Positions 37,037 through 46,472 of a stretch of DNA of 64,000 nt are shown in pieces. The translations under genes were made by a program, and so were the position numbers. The stretch's first letter is position 1; each line of letters begins with the position of its first letter. Source of the stretch: DATCHW01 sp963806045 (GTDB taxonomy: Bacteria; Bacteroidota; Ignavibacteria; Tepidaquicellales; Tepidaquicellaceae); contig CAWDWP010000001.1 in assembly GCA_963806045.1 (NCBI GenBank), positions 620,001 to 684,000 of the forward strand, read 5' to 3'. The notes beneath the pieces were generated by a model. That model did no database searches, was not told the DNA's origin, and saw only the letters and a list, made by a program, of their open reading frames with translations.

Positions 37037-37846
37037 ATGGAAATTTCTTTTCAGAAAAAAGAATATAAATATTTGCTCGTTTCGGTTTTAGAAAATCCTG
37101 ATGGCTTAAACGTATGTAAAATACAACTTAACCGTCCTGAGGTTCGGAATGCCTTGAATAATGCATTAATGTCAGAGCTTTTGTTAGTACTTCGGTCAGC
37201 AGATAAAGATGAAACTATAGGCTGCACTATTATTACCGGAGATGAAAAGGCGTTTGCCGCAGGGGCGGATATTAAAGAAATGGCAGATGCATCTGCAATT
37301 GATATGTATATCCGTGACCAGTTCGAAACCTGGGACAGGATTAGCAAAACGAAGAAACCTATTATTGCTGCAATAAACGGTTATGCCTTGGGAGGAGGAT
37401 GCGAGCTGGCGCTAATGTGCGATATTATCATTGCATCAGAAAATGCTCAGTTTGGCCAGCCTGAAATTAATCTTGCAGTAATTCCCGGCGGAGGTGGAAC
37501 TCAGAGACTGGCAAGGATTATCGGGAAGAATAAAACCATGGAAATGATTCTCACGGGAAGGAGATTCACTGCAAAAGAAATGTTTGATGCCGGTCTGGTG
37601 AATAAAATTGTACCTGATGAGTCCTGTCTTGATGAAGCAATAATGATAGCAAAAGACATTGCAAATAAACCTAACATTGCCGTTCAACTCGCTAAAGAAA
37701 CTATTCTTAAAGCATATGAAACAAGTTTTGAAAACGGACTTCAGTTCGAAAGAAAAAATTTCTACCTTCTTTTCGCATCTGAAGATAAGTTCGAAGGTAT
37801 GAAAGCTTTTATTGAAAAAAGAAAACCAAAATGGAAAGGAAAATAA
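37037..37846 (+). CDS. Enoyl-CoA hydratase/isomerase (crotonase) family
   Basis: 269 residues from ATG 37037; an in-frame ATG 54 bases upstream would add a run of Leu/Ile without resemblance to the family. Motifs: FAAGADIKEMAD (oxyanion hole), YALGGGCELALMCDIIIA, FGQPEINLAVIPGGGGTQRL with the two likely acidic residues Glu of QPEINL and Glu in the GGGCE region. The enzyme hydrates 2-trans-enoyl-CoA or acts on a related ester, likely in fatty-acid or aromatic-acid breakdown. The next gene begins 6 bases after its stop. Confidence 0.93.
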   Translation: MEISFQKKEYKYLLVSVLENPDGLNVCKIQLNRPEVRNALNNALMSELLLVLRSADKDETIGCTIITGDEKAFAAGADIKEMADASAIDMYIRDQFETWDRISKTKKPIIAAINGYALGGGCELALMCDIIIASENAQFGQPEINLAVIPGGGGTQRLARIIGKNKTMEMILTGRRFTAKEMFDAGLVNKIVPDESCLDEAIMIAKDIANKPNIAVQLAKETILKAYETSFENGLQFERKNFYLLFASEDKFEGMKAFIEKRKPKWKGK

Positions 37847-37852
37847 ACTGAT

Positions 37853-39445
37853 TTGAAATTTCTGAAAAGATCTGTATTTCAGCTATTCTTTATACTACTC
37901 ATTTTCTCAACCTGCGAAAAATTATATTCACAGAACAACGAAAACGGTGAATTGAACGCCGAGCAGATAATTGCGCAGAACAAACCTGCACTGGTTTCAA
38001 TATGGTACACACAATCCAGAACGTTTGATTATTTTACTTATAAGTACACGCAAAAAGATACTATGCTTTTAAGCGGAAGCGGATTCATTTTTTCGGAATA
38101 TGGTCTCGTTGGAACAAACAATCATGTCATCGAATCTATCGATAGTATAATAATCAAAATGAGCGACGGAACATTTTACAATGCAGAAGTTCTGCTTCTT
38201 GACGAAAAAAATGATTTTGCAATACTCAAAATAAAAGATACAACTGGAATTAAATTTCCGACAGTAAAGCTTGGAAATTCCGATTCACTAAGGCAGGGTC
38301 AGGATATTTTTGCTATTGGAAGTCCTTTCGGTTATGAATACACAATTTCTCAGGGGATTGTTGCGGGGATAAGGGATAATGAGAAAGTCACATTCACCGA
38401 CCCGACTACTTATCTTCCTACAGAAAAAGTATTCGAGCGGGTGATTCAAATTACGGCGGCAATTTCTCCCGGCAATAGCGGCGGCGCTTTGTTCAACTCA
38501 AAAGGTGACGTGATAGGGATTACGTCATATGGTTATATGGGTTATGGGAATCTGAATTTTGCGGTTGCAATTAATACATTTAAAAATACAAGCAGATTAG
38601 TAGAAAATGCCGGCGCTGATTTCAAAGACGAACTTGAAAACAAAAGAGACCAAAGTATTTTTAATAAAAGCTATAAATCTGCATCCAATCTTAAATCGCA
38701 GTTAAGTTACGACTGGATATACACTAAACAGAAAGACACGATGAAAGTGTATGATACATTGATAGTGAGGTCTGACTCAATTAATAAAATAAATTTCGCA
38801 AAAGCTGAATTGCTCTATATGAAATGTCTTGATATGAGACCCGACACTTTTTTTATTTACAGAGACCTTCTTGATATGTATGTGTTAACAGAGTCATATG
38901 ACAAAGCTGAAGATTTCTATAAAAAGATTAAAGAAAAATTCCAGACTGACAGTCTGATTAATTCTCTTTCATCCACTCTTGCTGATGCATATTCCACAAA
39001 AAAAGATTATACTAAAGCTCTCGTTTTTTATGAGAAAATGATGAAGATAGATACTGCGGATATGTTTATCAGGACGCAGATTGCCGCTTTATATGAGAAA
39101 ATGGGGGATTACAAAAAAGCAGTGGTAAAGCTGAAAGAAGTTATCAGAAAAGATTCAAGCTATACCAATGCGTACGTTCAGATAGGAAGAATTTACTATG
39201 ACTATTTAAAGGATATTGACATCGCGAAAGATTATCTGACGGCTGCTTATTACAAGGAAATAAATTTTGGATATGTATCATATCCGGATATGCTGTATTA
39301 TTTAGGAATGATTGCGGTAAAAGAAAAGAAAAAAACAGAGGCAGTAATGTATTATCTTGACCTTAAAAATGCTTATACATACAAGGATGAAGATACTAAA
39401 AAGAAAAAAGATTTATTCCGGGCTATTCAGAAATTGGATGAATAA
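37853..39445 (+). CDS. Secreted HtrA-like serine protease with C-terminal TPRs
   Basis: 530 residues from TTG 37853. A signal peptide (about 1-26) is followed by a trypsin-like domain (about 35-245) with His91 (GTNNHVIES), Asp121 (EKNDFAILKI) and Ser209 (SPGNSGGALF). No PDZ domain follows; instead residues about 265-520 form TPR-like helical repeats (KAEDFYKKIKEKF, KALVFYEKMMKIDTADMF, AVVKLKEVIRKDSSYTNAYV). A protease-TPR fusion in the periplasm may hold unfolded substrates. It is unrelated in sequence to its neighbours but shares strand and tight spacing with the crotonase. Confidence 0.88.
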   Translation: MKFLKRSVFQLFFILLIFSTCEKLYSQNNENGELNAEQIIAQNKPALVSIWYTQSRTFDYFTYKYTQKDTMLLSGSGFIFSEYGLVGTNNHVIESIDSIIIKMSDGTFYNAEVLLLDEKNDFAILKIKDTTGIKFPTVKLGNSDSLRQGQDIFAIGSPFGYEYTISQGIVAGIRDNEKVTFTDPTTYLPTEKVFERVIQITAAISPGNSGGALFNSKGDVIGITSYGYMGYGNLNFAVAINTFKNTSRLVENAGADFKDELENKRDQSIFNKSYKSASNLKSQLSYDWIYTKQKDTMKVYDTLIVRSDSINKINFAKAELLYMKCLDMRPDTFFIYRDLLDMYVLTESYDKAEDFYKKIKEKFQTDSLINSLSSTLADAYSTKKDYTKALVFYEKMMKIDTADMFIRTQIAALYEKMGDYKKAVVKLKEVIRKDSSYTNAYVQIGRIYYDYLKDIDIAKDYLTAAYYKEINFGYVSYPDMLYYLGMIAVKEKKKTEAVMYYLDLKNAYTYKDEDTKKKKDLFRAIQKLDE

Positions 39446-39480
39446 ATAATTCTAAGTTGCAAATAAAATAATTCTAAAGT

Positions 39481-41238
39481 ATGGTTAAAAATTATGATGT
39501 GGTAATTATCGGAGCAGGAGGAGCCGGCTTGAGGGCAGCTATAGAAATTCCGAAGGAATATTCCTGCGCCGTAATATCAAAAGTGTTCCCGCCGCGTTCT
39601 CACACCGGAACAGCACAGGGAGGCGTATGCGCTGCACTCGGTAATATGGAAGAGGACAGCTGGGAAAACCACGCATTCGATACTGTGAAGGGAAGCGATT
39701 ACCTCGGAGACCAGGATGCTATCGAAGTGATGTGCCGTGATGCCATCAGGGCTGTATTAGAACTGGAACATATGGGATTGCCTTTTTCAAGAAATGAAGA
39801 AGGGAAAATCGCTCAGAGAAAATTCGGTGGTCACACAAAACCCGTTGACCCGGACAACCCCTACGGAGAAAGAGTTGCCGTAATGAGAGCCTGCTATTCT
39901 GCTGACAGGACGGGACACGTTATGCTCCAGACACTTTATGAAAATTGTATAAAAAATCAGGTAAATTTCTTCTCGGAATATTTTGTTACCGAATTAATAA
40001 TGGAAAAGGGAGAATGCAAAGGAGTTGTATCACTTGATATTGCAACCGGTGAAATAGTTGTATTCCGTGCAAAAGCAGTGATGCTCGCAACAGGCGGCTA
40101 CGGAAGAGTTTACAGAATTACTTCGAATGCTCACGTCGGCACAGGTGACGGAACTTCACTGATTTATAAAAAAGGACTTCCGCTTGAAGACATGGAATTT
40201 TTCCAGTTCCACCCGACAGGTTTATGGAGGCTCGGAATTCTTGTAAGCGAAGCTGCAAGGGGCGAAGGAGGAATATTAAAAAATAAAGACGGTGAAAGAT
40301 TTATGACGAGATATGCTCCTTCAGTTTTGGACCTTGCACCCCGTGATATGGTGTCAAGAGCCATTATCACCGAAATTCGCGAGGGAAGAGGAGTAAGGGG
40401 AAGTGACGGAACGGATTATATTTATCTTGATGTATCGCATCTCGGAAAAAAAATTATAGATGAAAAGCTTCCCGAGATAACGGGATTTGCAAGAACATAT
40501 CTCGGTGTCGAACCGACAAAAGAACCTATTCCTATACAGCCCACTGCTCACTATGCTATGGGCGGAATTCCAACGAATATTGACGGAGCAGTTTATGCAA
40601 ATGAAAAAGGTGAATTCTTAAAAGGATTGTATGCCGCAGGTGAATGTGCCTGTGTATCGGTTCATGGCGGAAACCGGCTCGGAACTAATTCCCTGCTTGA
40701 TATTATAGTCTTCGGGAGAAGAGGCGGAAAAGCAATATCGGAATTTCTAAAGACGGCAGAATTTCCTGAATTAAATGCTAATGTAAAAGAATATTCTGAA
40801 AATCTCGTTAAAGAAATTCATTCAAAAAACGGAAAAGAAAAGGTTGTAGAAATCAGAACAGAATTGCAGAATACGATGATGGATGATTGCGGAATATTCA
40901 GGGATGAAACCGGCTTGAAAAGAATGTCGGATAAATTGAATGAACTCAAAGAAAGGTATAAAAATATTTCTATACAGGATAAAGGAAAAGTATTTAATAC
41001 CGATTTAATAGAAGCTATCGAACTTGGCAATCTTCTCGATACAGCGGAAGCAACTGTTCTCAGTGCCCTTAACAGGACTGAGAGCCGCGGTGCTCACATG
41101 AGGGAAGATTATCCTAAACGTGATGATGAAAACTGGATGAAGCATACTTTCATTTATAAAAAAGATTCTGCGGAACCGGAAATAAAATATAAACCTGTTG
41201 TGGTGACGAAGTATAAACCTATGGAAAGAAAATATTAG
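39481..41238 (+). CDS. sdhA: Succinate dehydrogenase/fumarate reductase flavoprotein subunit
   Basis: 585 residues. FAD fold DVVIIGAGGAGLRAAIEI; the His that carries FAD covalently is His41 in PRSHTGTAQGG. The substrate region is FQFHPTGLWRLGILVSEAARGEGGIL and the catalytic Arg lies in PRDMVSRAIITEIREGRG; HYAMGGIPTNIDG and GLYAAGECACVSVHGGNRLGTNSLLD complete the flavin end. The C-terminal helical domain shows EATVLSALNRTESRGAHMREDYPKRDD. It oxidises succinate or reduces fumarate on the membrane with SdhB. No membrane-anchor gene is seen next to it. Confidence 0.96.
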   Translation: MVKNYDVVIIGAGGAGLRAAIEIPKEYSCAVISKVFPPRSHTGTAQGGVCAALGNMEEDSWENHAFDTVKGSDYLGDQDAIEVMCRDAIRAVLELEHMGLPFSRNEEGKIAQRKFGGHTKPVDPDNPYGERVAVMRACYSADRTGHVMLQTLYENCIKNQVNFFSEYFVTELIMEKGECKGVVSLDIATGEIVVFRAKAVMLATGGYGRVYRITSNAHVGTGDGTSLIYKKGLPLEDMEFFQFHPTGLWRLGILVSEAARGEGGILKNKDGERFMTRYAPSVLDLAPRDMVSRAIITEIREGRGVRGSDGTDYIYLDVSHLGKKIIDEKLPEITGFARTYLGVEPTKEPIPIQPTAHYAMGGIPTNIDGAVYANEKGEFLKGLYAAGECACVSVHGGNRLGTNSLLDIIVFGRRGGKAISEFLKTAEFPELNANVKEYSENLVKEIHSKNGKEKVVEIRTELQNTMMDDCGIFRDETGLKRMSDKLNELKERYKNISIQDKGKVFNTDLIEAIELGNLLDTAEATVLSALNRTESRGAHMREDYPKRDDENWMKHTFIYKKDSAEPEIKYKPVVVTKYKPMERKY

Positions 41239-41294
41239 GATTTCGTATGTTCTTTAATCCAAAAAAAGAAATCAAAATTTTTTAAAAATATATT

Positions 41295-42005
41295 ATGCAG
41301 CTAAAAGTTAAAATATTAAGGTATAATCCCGAAAAAGACGAGAAGCCTTATTTCCAGGAATTCAATATGCCTGACGTTGGCGAAGACTGGAGACTGCTCG
41401 ATGTGCTACACGAAATTAAATGGAAGCATGACGGTACTCTCACATTCAGGCGTTCCTGTGCTCACGGAATCTGCGGTAGTGACGGAATGAAAATAAACGG
41501 CAGAAATGCTCTTGCCTGCTCACTGCTTCTGAAGGATATTGATACAAAAAAAGGTGTTACAATAGAACCTCTTCCGGCAATGCCGATTATAAAAGACCTT
41601 GTTGTTGATATGAGCAGCTTTTTTGCAAAATATGAAGTGATTAAGCCTTATCTTGAAGCTAAAAATCCTCCACCGCCTGACAGGGAAAGACTTCAGTCAA
41701 ATGAAGATGCTGAACTTCTATTTGAATCTGCAAAATGCATACTTTGCGGATGCTGTACAGCCTCGTGTCCCTCGACCTGGACAAACGATAATTATCTCGG
41801 ACCTGCGGCACTTCTGAAAGCATATAGATTTGTATTCGATACAAGGGATGATGCCGGTGATGAGAGGTTGGATATAATAGATAATTCCGACGGTATCTGG
41901 AGATGCCATACAATTTTCAATTGCATAGAAACCTGTCCGAAGGAAATCAATATCACATGGCATTTATCGCAACTTAAAAAGAAAATTTCTTTAAGAGAAT
42001 TGTAA
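41295..42005 (+). CDS. sdhB: Succinate dehydrogenase/fumarate reductase iron-sulphur subunit
   Basis: 236 residues. The plant-ferredoxin part has RRSCAHGICGSDGMKING and ALACSLLL for the [2Fe-2S] cluster (Asp in place of one Cys, as in E. coli SdhB). The C-terminal part has CILCGCCTASCP and CHTIFNCIETCP for [4Fe-4S] and [3Fe-4S] clusters. It passes electrons from SdhA towards the quinone. 56 bases after sdhA. The gene that follows is unrelated (aminotransferase), and a repeat-rich gap lies between. Confidence 0.96.
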   Translation: MQLKVKILRYNPEKDEKPYFQEFNMPDVGEDWRLLDVLHEIKWKHDGTLTFRRSCAHGICGSDGMKINGRNALACSLLLKDIDTKKGVTIEPLPAMPIIKDLVVDMSSFFAKYEVIKPYLEAKNPPPPDRERLQSNEDAELLFESAKCILCGCCTASCPSTWTNDNYLGPAALLKAYRFVFDTRDDAGDERLDIIDNSDGIWRCHTIFNCIETCPKEINITWHLSQLKKKISLREL

Positions 42006-42010
42006 ATAAG

Positions 42011-42045
42011 AAGTAAAACGTAAAACGTAAGACGTAAGAGTAAAA
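42011..42045. repeat. AAAACGTAAG repeat (reverse of T-rich family)
   Basis: AGTAAAACGTAAAACGTAAG-type tandem copies; their reverse complement matches the CTTACGTCTTAC/TTTTACGTTTTAC blocks at 36.25 and 35.69 kb. It starts a few bases after the sdhB stop. Confidence 0.5.
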
Positions 42046-42064
42046 AAAATAATAAAAACATTCT

Positions 42065-42235
42065 GGTTACCAAACCCCTGTTTGGTAACCTATAATAAGA
42101 GAGAATATGAAAAAGTTTCCCCATCGTTTACGATGGGGTTGCAAAAACGTCCGGTAATCAGGCTTTAGCCTAAATTTTATATTAAAGATAAAGAAACATA
42201 ATTATAATCCACATCCCCCCTTTTACAAAGGGGGG
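42065..42235. repeat. Cluster of four perfect hairpins between sdhB and the aminotransferase
   Basis: 42065-42090: GGTTACCAAAC/GTTTGGTAACC, 11-bp stem, loop CCCT. 42119-42138: CCCCATCG/CGATGGGG, loop TTTA. 42160-42171: AGGCT/AGCCT, loop TT. 42215-42235: CCCCCCTTT/AAAGGGGGG, loop TACA. The second and third resemble the CCCATAGC and GGCTTCAGCC hairpins that flank the transposase at 21 kb. No transposase is present here. Confidence 0.7.
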
Positions 42236-42257
42236 TAGGGGGGTTAATTAAAATCAT

Positions 42258-43400
42258 ATGCAATTCAACTCCAAACTAAAAGAAACAGGAACATCGATAT
42301 TCGCAGTGATGACTTCACTCGCGAATGAATACAACGCAATCAATCTCTCACAGGGTTTTCCCGATTTCAAAGTCGATTCTCAGTTGATTGACTATGTTGA
42401 TTATTTTATGAAAGCAGGATATAACCAGTATCCGCCTATGCCGGGAGTTCAGCCGCTGAGGGAAAAAATTTCCAAACTTACAGAAGAACTATACGGAAGA
42501 AAATATAACGCTGATACAGAGATAACGGTTACTTCCGGTGCAACTGAAGCTCTCTTTGCAGCTATATCGGCAACTGTCGATTCAGGTGATGAAGTTATCG
42601 TATTTGAACCTGCGTATGATTCATATGTACCTGCAATCTTATTGAATAAAGGCATTCCTGTCTATGTTCCGCTTACATTTCCGGATTTCAAAATCGACTG
42701 GGAAATATTCAAAAGTAAAATAACGGATAAGACAAAACTGATAATTCTCAATTTTCCTCATAATCCGACAGGTTCCACTCTTCACTCCGATGACCTCGAA
42801 ATTCTTCTTGATATTATCAGGGATAAAAACATCTATATCATAAGTGATGAAGTATATGAGCACATTGTCTTTGACGGGAAACCTCATCAGAGCATAATCA
42901 GATTTCCCGGACTTGCCGAACGGTCATTCGTAATATCATCATTCGGAAAAACTTTTCACATCACAGGCTGGAAAGTGGGATACTGCCAGGCTCCGTCTGC
43001 ACTGACGGCTGAATTCCGTAAGGTGCATCAGTTCCTCACATTTGCAACATCGGCACCCTTCCAGTATGCAATTGCAAAATATCTTGAGGATTTTGGTAAG
43101 GTTTACGGAGTGAAAAAAATGTATGAGCAAAAAAGAAATTATTTTCTGGAATTACTGAAAGGTTCACGCTTCAAGCCATTGCAATGCGAAGGAACATATT
43201 TTCAGACTCTGGATTATTCGAATATAACGGATGAAAATGATATGGATTTCGCTGAAAGGATTACAAAAGAATTCGGTGTTGCTTCAATTCCCGTTTCGGT
43301 TTTTTATAATAAGAAAACTGACAATAAAATTTTAAGGTTTTGTTTCGCAAAAAACGACGAAACATTACAGAAAGCAGCAGAGAAATTATGCAAAATTTAA
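42258..43400 (+). CDS. PLP-dependent aminotransferase (methionine/kynurenine aminotransferase-like, YbdL type)
   Basis: 380 residues, fold-type I class I/II. SQGFPDFKVDSQLID, YNQYPPMPGVQPLREKI, VTSGATEALFAAI, ILNFPHNPTGS, and the Schiff-base Lys in SSFGKTFHITGWKVGY; the Arg for the carboxylate lies in ILRFCFAKND. It transfers amino groups between amino acids and keto acids. The following nitrilase-like gene overlaps its end by 13 bases; such pairs (aminotransferase with omega-amidase) are common in methionine/glutamine transaminase pathways, where the amidase removes the keto-amide by-product. Confidence 0.9.
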   Translation: MQFNSKLKETGTSIFAVMTSLANEYNAINLSQGFPDFKVDSQLIDYVDYFMKAGYNQYPPMPGVQPLREKISKLTEELYGRKYNADTEITVTSGATEALFAAISATVDSGDEVIVFEPAYDSYVPAILLNKGIPVYVPLTFPDFKIDWEIFKSKITDKTKLIILNFPHNPTGSTLHSDDLEILLDIIRDKNIYIISDEVYEHIVFDGKPHQSIIRFPGLAERSFVISSFGKTFHITGWKVGYCQAPSALTAEFRKVHQFLTFATSAPFQYAIAKYLEDFGKVYGVKKMYEQKRNYFLELLKGSRFKPLQCEGTYFQTLDYSNITDENDMDFAERITKEFGVASIPVSVFYNKKTDNKILRFCFAKNDETLQKAAEKLCKI

Positions 43401-44167
43401 AAGTAACATTAATACAGACAAAAATTTTCTGGGAAGATAAAAAAAAGAATTTCGAGTACTTCGGAAATAAAATCGAAAGTATAAAAGAAAAAACCGACCT
43501 GATTATTCTTACCTGAAATGTTTTCGACAGGGTTCACAATGAATGCCTCCAAACTGGCAGATGAACCGGAAGGCGAGGCATATAACTTTCTGAAATATTC
43601 ACTCAACCAAAAAGAAAGTTTACATTTGCGGAAGTGTCATCATAAAGGAAAAAGGAAAATATTATAACCGGCTTTTGTTGTCTTCGCCTGATGGGAAAGA
43701 TTTTTCATTATGATAAGCGTCATCTCTTCCGGATAGGAAAAGAGCATCTTGTTTATTCCTCAGGAGATAAGCAATTAATTGTAAAAATAAAAGATTGGCG
43801 TGTGGCATTTTATATTTGCTACGATTTAAGGTTTCCTGTATGGATTAGAAATAAGAACAGCTATGATTTGTCAGTGTTTGTAGCCAACTGGCCTGAAATA
43901 AGAGCATTTCCCTGGAAGACACTTCTGCTAGCAAGGGCAATTGAAAATCAATCCTTCGTTGCAGGTGCTAACAGAATCGGAAAAGACGGAAACGGGATTA
44001 TGTGTTCCGGAGACTCAGCAATCATCAATCCATTGGGAAAATACATGATAAATGCAAAAAGAAAAGACGGAATATTCACAGCCGAACTCTCTCATAAAGT
44101 TCTAACTGACCACAGGAAAAATTTCCCCGCGTATAAAGATGCTGATAAATTCGAAATAAATAAGTAA
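43388..44167 (+). pseudogene. Nitrilase-superfamily amidase (omega-amidase-like), three frameshifts
   Basis: The homologous chain runs through four frame segments: MQNLKVTLIQTKIFWEDK, then EMFSTGFTMNASKLADEPEG, then KVYICGSVIIKEKGKYYN, then KIFHYDKRHLFRIGKEH to the stop at 44167. Each change is a single inserted base (near 43513, 43615 and 43700). Repaired length is 258 residues, family size. The Glu-Lys-Cys triad is present across frames: Glu in LPEMFSTG, Lys in HYDKRHLF and Cys in FYICYDLRFP. It would hydrolyse keto-amides made by the preceding aminotransferase. Three hits make real decay more plausible than elsewhere, but the triad is perfect. Confidence 0.72.
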
Positions 44168-44191
44168 TTTGTATTAGGTATATTTTGGGTG

Positions 44192-45727
44192 ATGAGAATA
44201 ATTATTCTAAATATTATTGTATTATTTTTTTTCTCCTTCGATGTATTTGCACAACTTGTTCAAGATTTTCGTGTGAACAATGATACGGGAAGTGCAATTC
44301 AATCAGGTGCAAAACTTGGAATTGACGGTCAGGGAAATTTTGTTATTATCTGGAGAGATGATAGGGTAAATATTTGTGATGTATATTGTCAAATATTTAA
44401 TTCTAATGCTCAAAGAGTTGGAAATAATTTTAAAATTAATTCTTCCTTAGGTAACTGGGGTCCTGGTTATGATATTGCAGTTCGGAAAAACGGAACTTTC
44501 GTGGTTTGTTGGCGTGATACGTTGGTCAGATTAAGAATATTTAATTCAATTGGTGTTCCTATTTCATCCGAAATAATAGTGAATAATATCTCATTTTTAG
44601 GTTCTGAAGGACTTGCTCCTGCTATTAGTGGAGATACCTTGGGTAATTTTATTGTTGTTTGGCGAAAACCTCTTCCAAACGGAGGAATAAATATTAACTT
44701 TCAAAGATTCGATTCTCTCGGCAATAAGATTGGAACTGACGTAAAAGTTAATGAAGATACTGCAGATAATGGCCATAACAGACCTGATATTACAATAAGA
44801 AGAGATGGAAGTTTTATCATTACCTGGGAACAAATACATGATTCTACATTTAGTGAGTATCAAAATATATTTATGCAAATATTTAACAAAAATGGAGTCA
44901 AAATTGGAAATAATGTAAAAGTTTTTAATAGATTGGATCCATTCGATCAGCAATGGACTCCAAAGGTTTCATCTGATGATTCGGGAAGATTTTGTATCGG
45001 CTTTTCAAATCAAAATTTTAACAGCGTAGATTGGGATGCAATTGTTCAACTTTATAATTCAAATGGAGCACCAAGCGGAGGACCAATATATATAGATTTA
45101 AGTTATTATGATGAATTTTTTAGAACAATATTTAAAAGAAAAAACGGGGATTTTATAGTAGGATATCAAAAAGAATTTAGTCTTGCATATTACCCTTATT
45201 GCCAACGATTTAATGCAAATGGTCAGATTATAGGAACACCATTCAGATTATCAGACCAAACATTATCAATAGGAAAAGATTTTAATGATGTTGCAATTTA
45301 TAATGATAAAATGATAAGTGTCTGGTATGATTGGCGAAACGGAACTGATGGAGATATATTCTGCAATATAAGGTCATTTGCTAAACCTGATAGTGTAATT
45401 ACGTCCATAAATATAATATCAAATGAAATTCCGGAAAATTGGTGCTTATTTCAGAATTACCCAAATCCATTTAATAATTCTACTCAAATTAAATACAAAA
45501 TTGCAAAATCAGATTATTATGGAGAGGAAAAAGGGAATAGTTTTGTCGCGATAAAAATATTCAACTTACTTGGACAAGAAATTTTAAATTTAATTAATGA
45601 AAATCAGATTCCCGGATTGTATCAATTAAAATTAGATTGCGGAAATTTACCAACTGGATTGTATTTTTACTCACTGATTGTAGATGGATCGAAAATAGAT
45701 ACAAAGAAATTTTTATTAATAAAATAA
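44192..45727 (+). CDS. Secreted beta-repeat protein with T9SS type A sorting domain
   Basis: 511 residues from ATG 44192 (a GTG directly before it is also possible). A signal peptide (about 1-21, ending DVFA) is followed by about six beta-rich repeats of 55-65 residues with GNFVIIWRDDR, GNFIVVWRKP, GSFIITWEQ, GRFCIGFSN, GDFIVGYQKE and NDKMISVWYDWR; this spacing suggests a beta-propeller. The C-terminal domain LFQNYPNPFNNSTQIKYKI, ending IDTKKFLLIK, is the T9SS type A sorting signal. No catalytic residue can be picked out; an adhesive or binding role is plausible. Confidence 0.82.
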   Translation: MRIIILNIIVLFFFSFDVFAQLVQDFRVNNDTGSAIQSGAKLGIDGQGNFVIIWRDDRVNICDVYCQIFNSNAQRVGNNFKINSSLGNWGPGYDIAVRKNGTFVVCWRDTLVRLRIFNSIGVPISSEIIVNNISFLGSEGLAPAISGDTLGNFIVVWRKPLPNGGININFQRFDSLGNKIGTDVKVNEDTADNGHNRPDITIRRDGSFIITWEQIHDSTFSEYQNIFMQIFNKNGVKIGNNVKVFNRLDPFDQQWTPKVSSDDSGRFCIGFSNQNFNSVDWDAIVQLYNSNGAPSGGPIYIDLSYYDEFFRTIFKRKNGDFIVGYQKEFSLAYYPYCQRFNANGQIIGTPFRLSDQTLSIGKDFNDVAIYNDKMISVWYDWRNGTDGDIFCNIRSFAKPDSVITSINIISNEIPENWCLFQNYPNPFNNSTQIKYKIAKSDYYGEEKGNSFVAIKIFNLLGQEILNLINENQIPGLYQLKLDCGNLPTGLYFYSLIVDGSKIDTKKFLLIK

Positions 45728-45789
45728 ACATAGCTTTTTTACCTTTTTTGCAGAGTCTCCTGCTCTGTAGTGACTATGCACAATACGTG

Positions 45790-45870
45790 TGTTTAACTTC
45801 TTAACTTCTTCTTTACCTTTTAACCTTTCAACTCTTTCAACTTTTCAACCTTTCAACTTTTGAACTTTTT
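45790..45870. repeat. T-rich TTTCAACC repeat overlapping the end of the glycosylase gene
   Basis: TTTAACTTC, CTTTTAACC, TTTCAACTC, TTTTCAACC and TTTCAAC copies in tandem. The last 25 or so bases fall inside the minus-strand glycosylase reading frame and encode its C-terminal KVQKLKG, so the gene appears to end within the repeat. Confidence 0.6.
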
Positions 45871-46427
45871 TATACCTATGGCAAGTTACTATATGGTCAT
45901 TTACCATTCCCGCAGCTTGCATAAAAGCATAGCAGATTGTCGAGCCGACAAATTTGAATCCTCTTTTAATCAGGTCCTTGCTCATCTCATCCGATTCTTT
46001 TGATTTAGCCTGAATATCTTTCAGCGATTTATGTTTATTTATTATTGTTTTTCCTCCTGTGAACTGCCAGATGTATTTATCAAAACTGCCGAATTCTTTT
46101 TGCACTTTTAAGAATGCTTTAGCATTATTTATTGTAGCATGAATTTTCAATTTGTTTCTTATAATTCCGGCATCATTAAGAAGCTTATTTATTTTTGCTT
46201 CTTTATATCTTCGCAATCTTTTTTGCATCAAAGTTATCAAATGCTTTTTCGAAATTTTTTCTTTTATGAAGAATGGTTCTCCAGCTTAGACCCGCCTGGA
46301 AAGCATCGAGAATTATGAATTCAAAAAGTTTTCTGTCATCGTGAAGAGGAACACCCCATTCTTCATCGTGATATTTCAGCATTAACTCATCATTTGATGG
46401 CCACTCACAGGATTTTTTTATTTTCAT
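45845..46427 (-). CDS. tag: DNA-3-methyladenine glycosylase I (Tag), interrupted by one frameshift
   Basis: Repaired length is 193 residues. MKIKKSCEWPSNDELMLKYHDEEWGVPLHDDRKLFEFIILDAFQAGLSWRTIL is split here as two views: the first part reads SCEWPSND with YHDEEWG, then AFQAGLSWRTIL; the second continues KEAKINKLLNDAGIIRNK after one extra base near 46212. Then KFVGSTICYAFMQAAGMVNDH and CHRYKK provide the His/Cys zinc residues typical of Tag. It removes 3-methyladenine from alkylated DNA. Both parts are well preserved, so a sequence error is likely. Confidence 0.83.
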
Positions 46428-46472
46428 ATGATTTGCTATTTCTTATAAAAATAAAATAATTTATTAATCCTT

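Noticed and set aside
45751..45767. CAGAG/CTCTG inverted repeat as a terminator for the T9SS gene
   Set aside because: The stem is only 5 bp with a 7-base loop and is not followed by a T-run.
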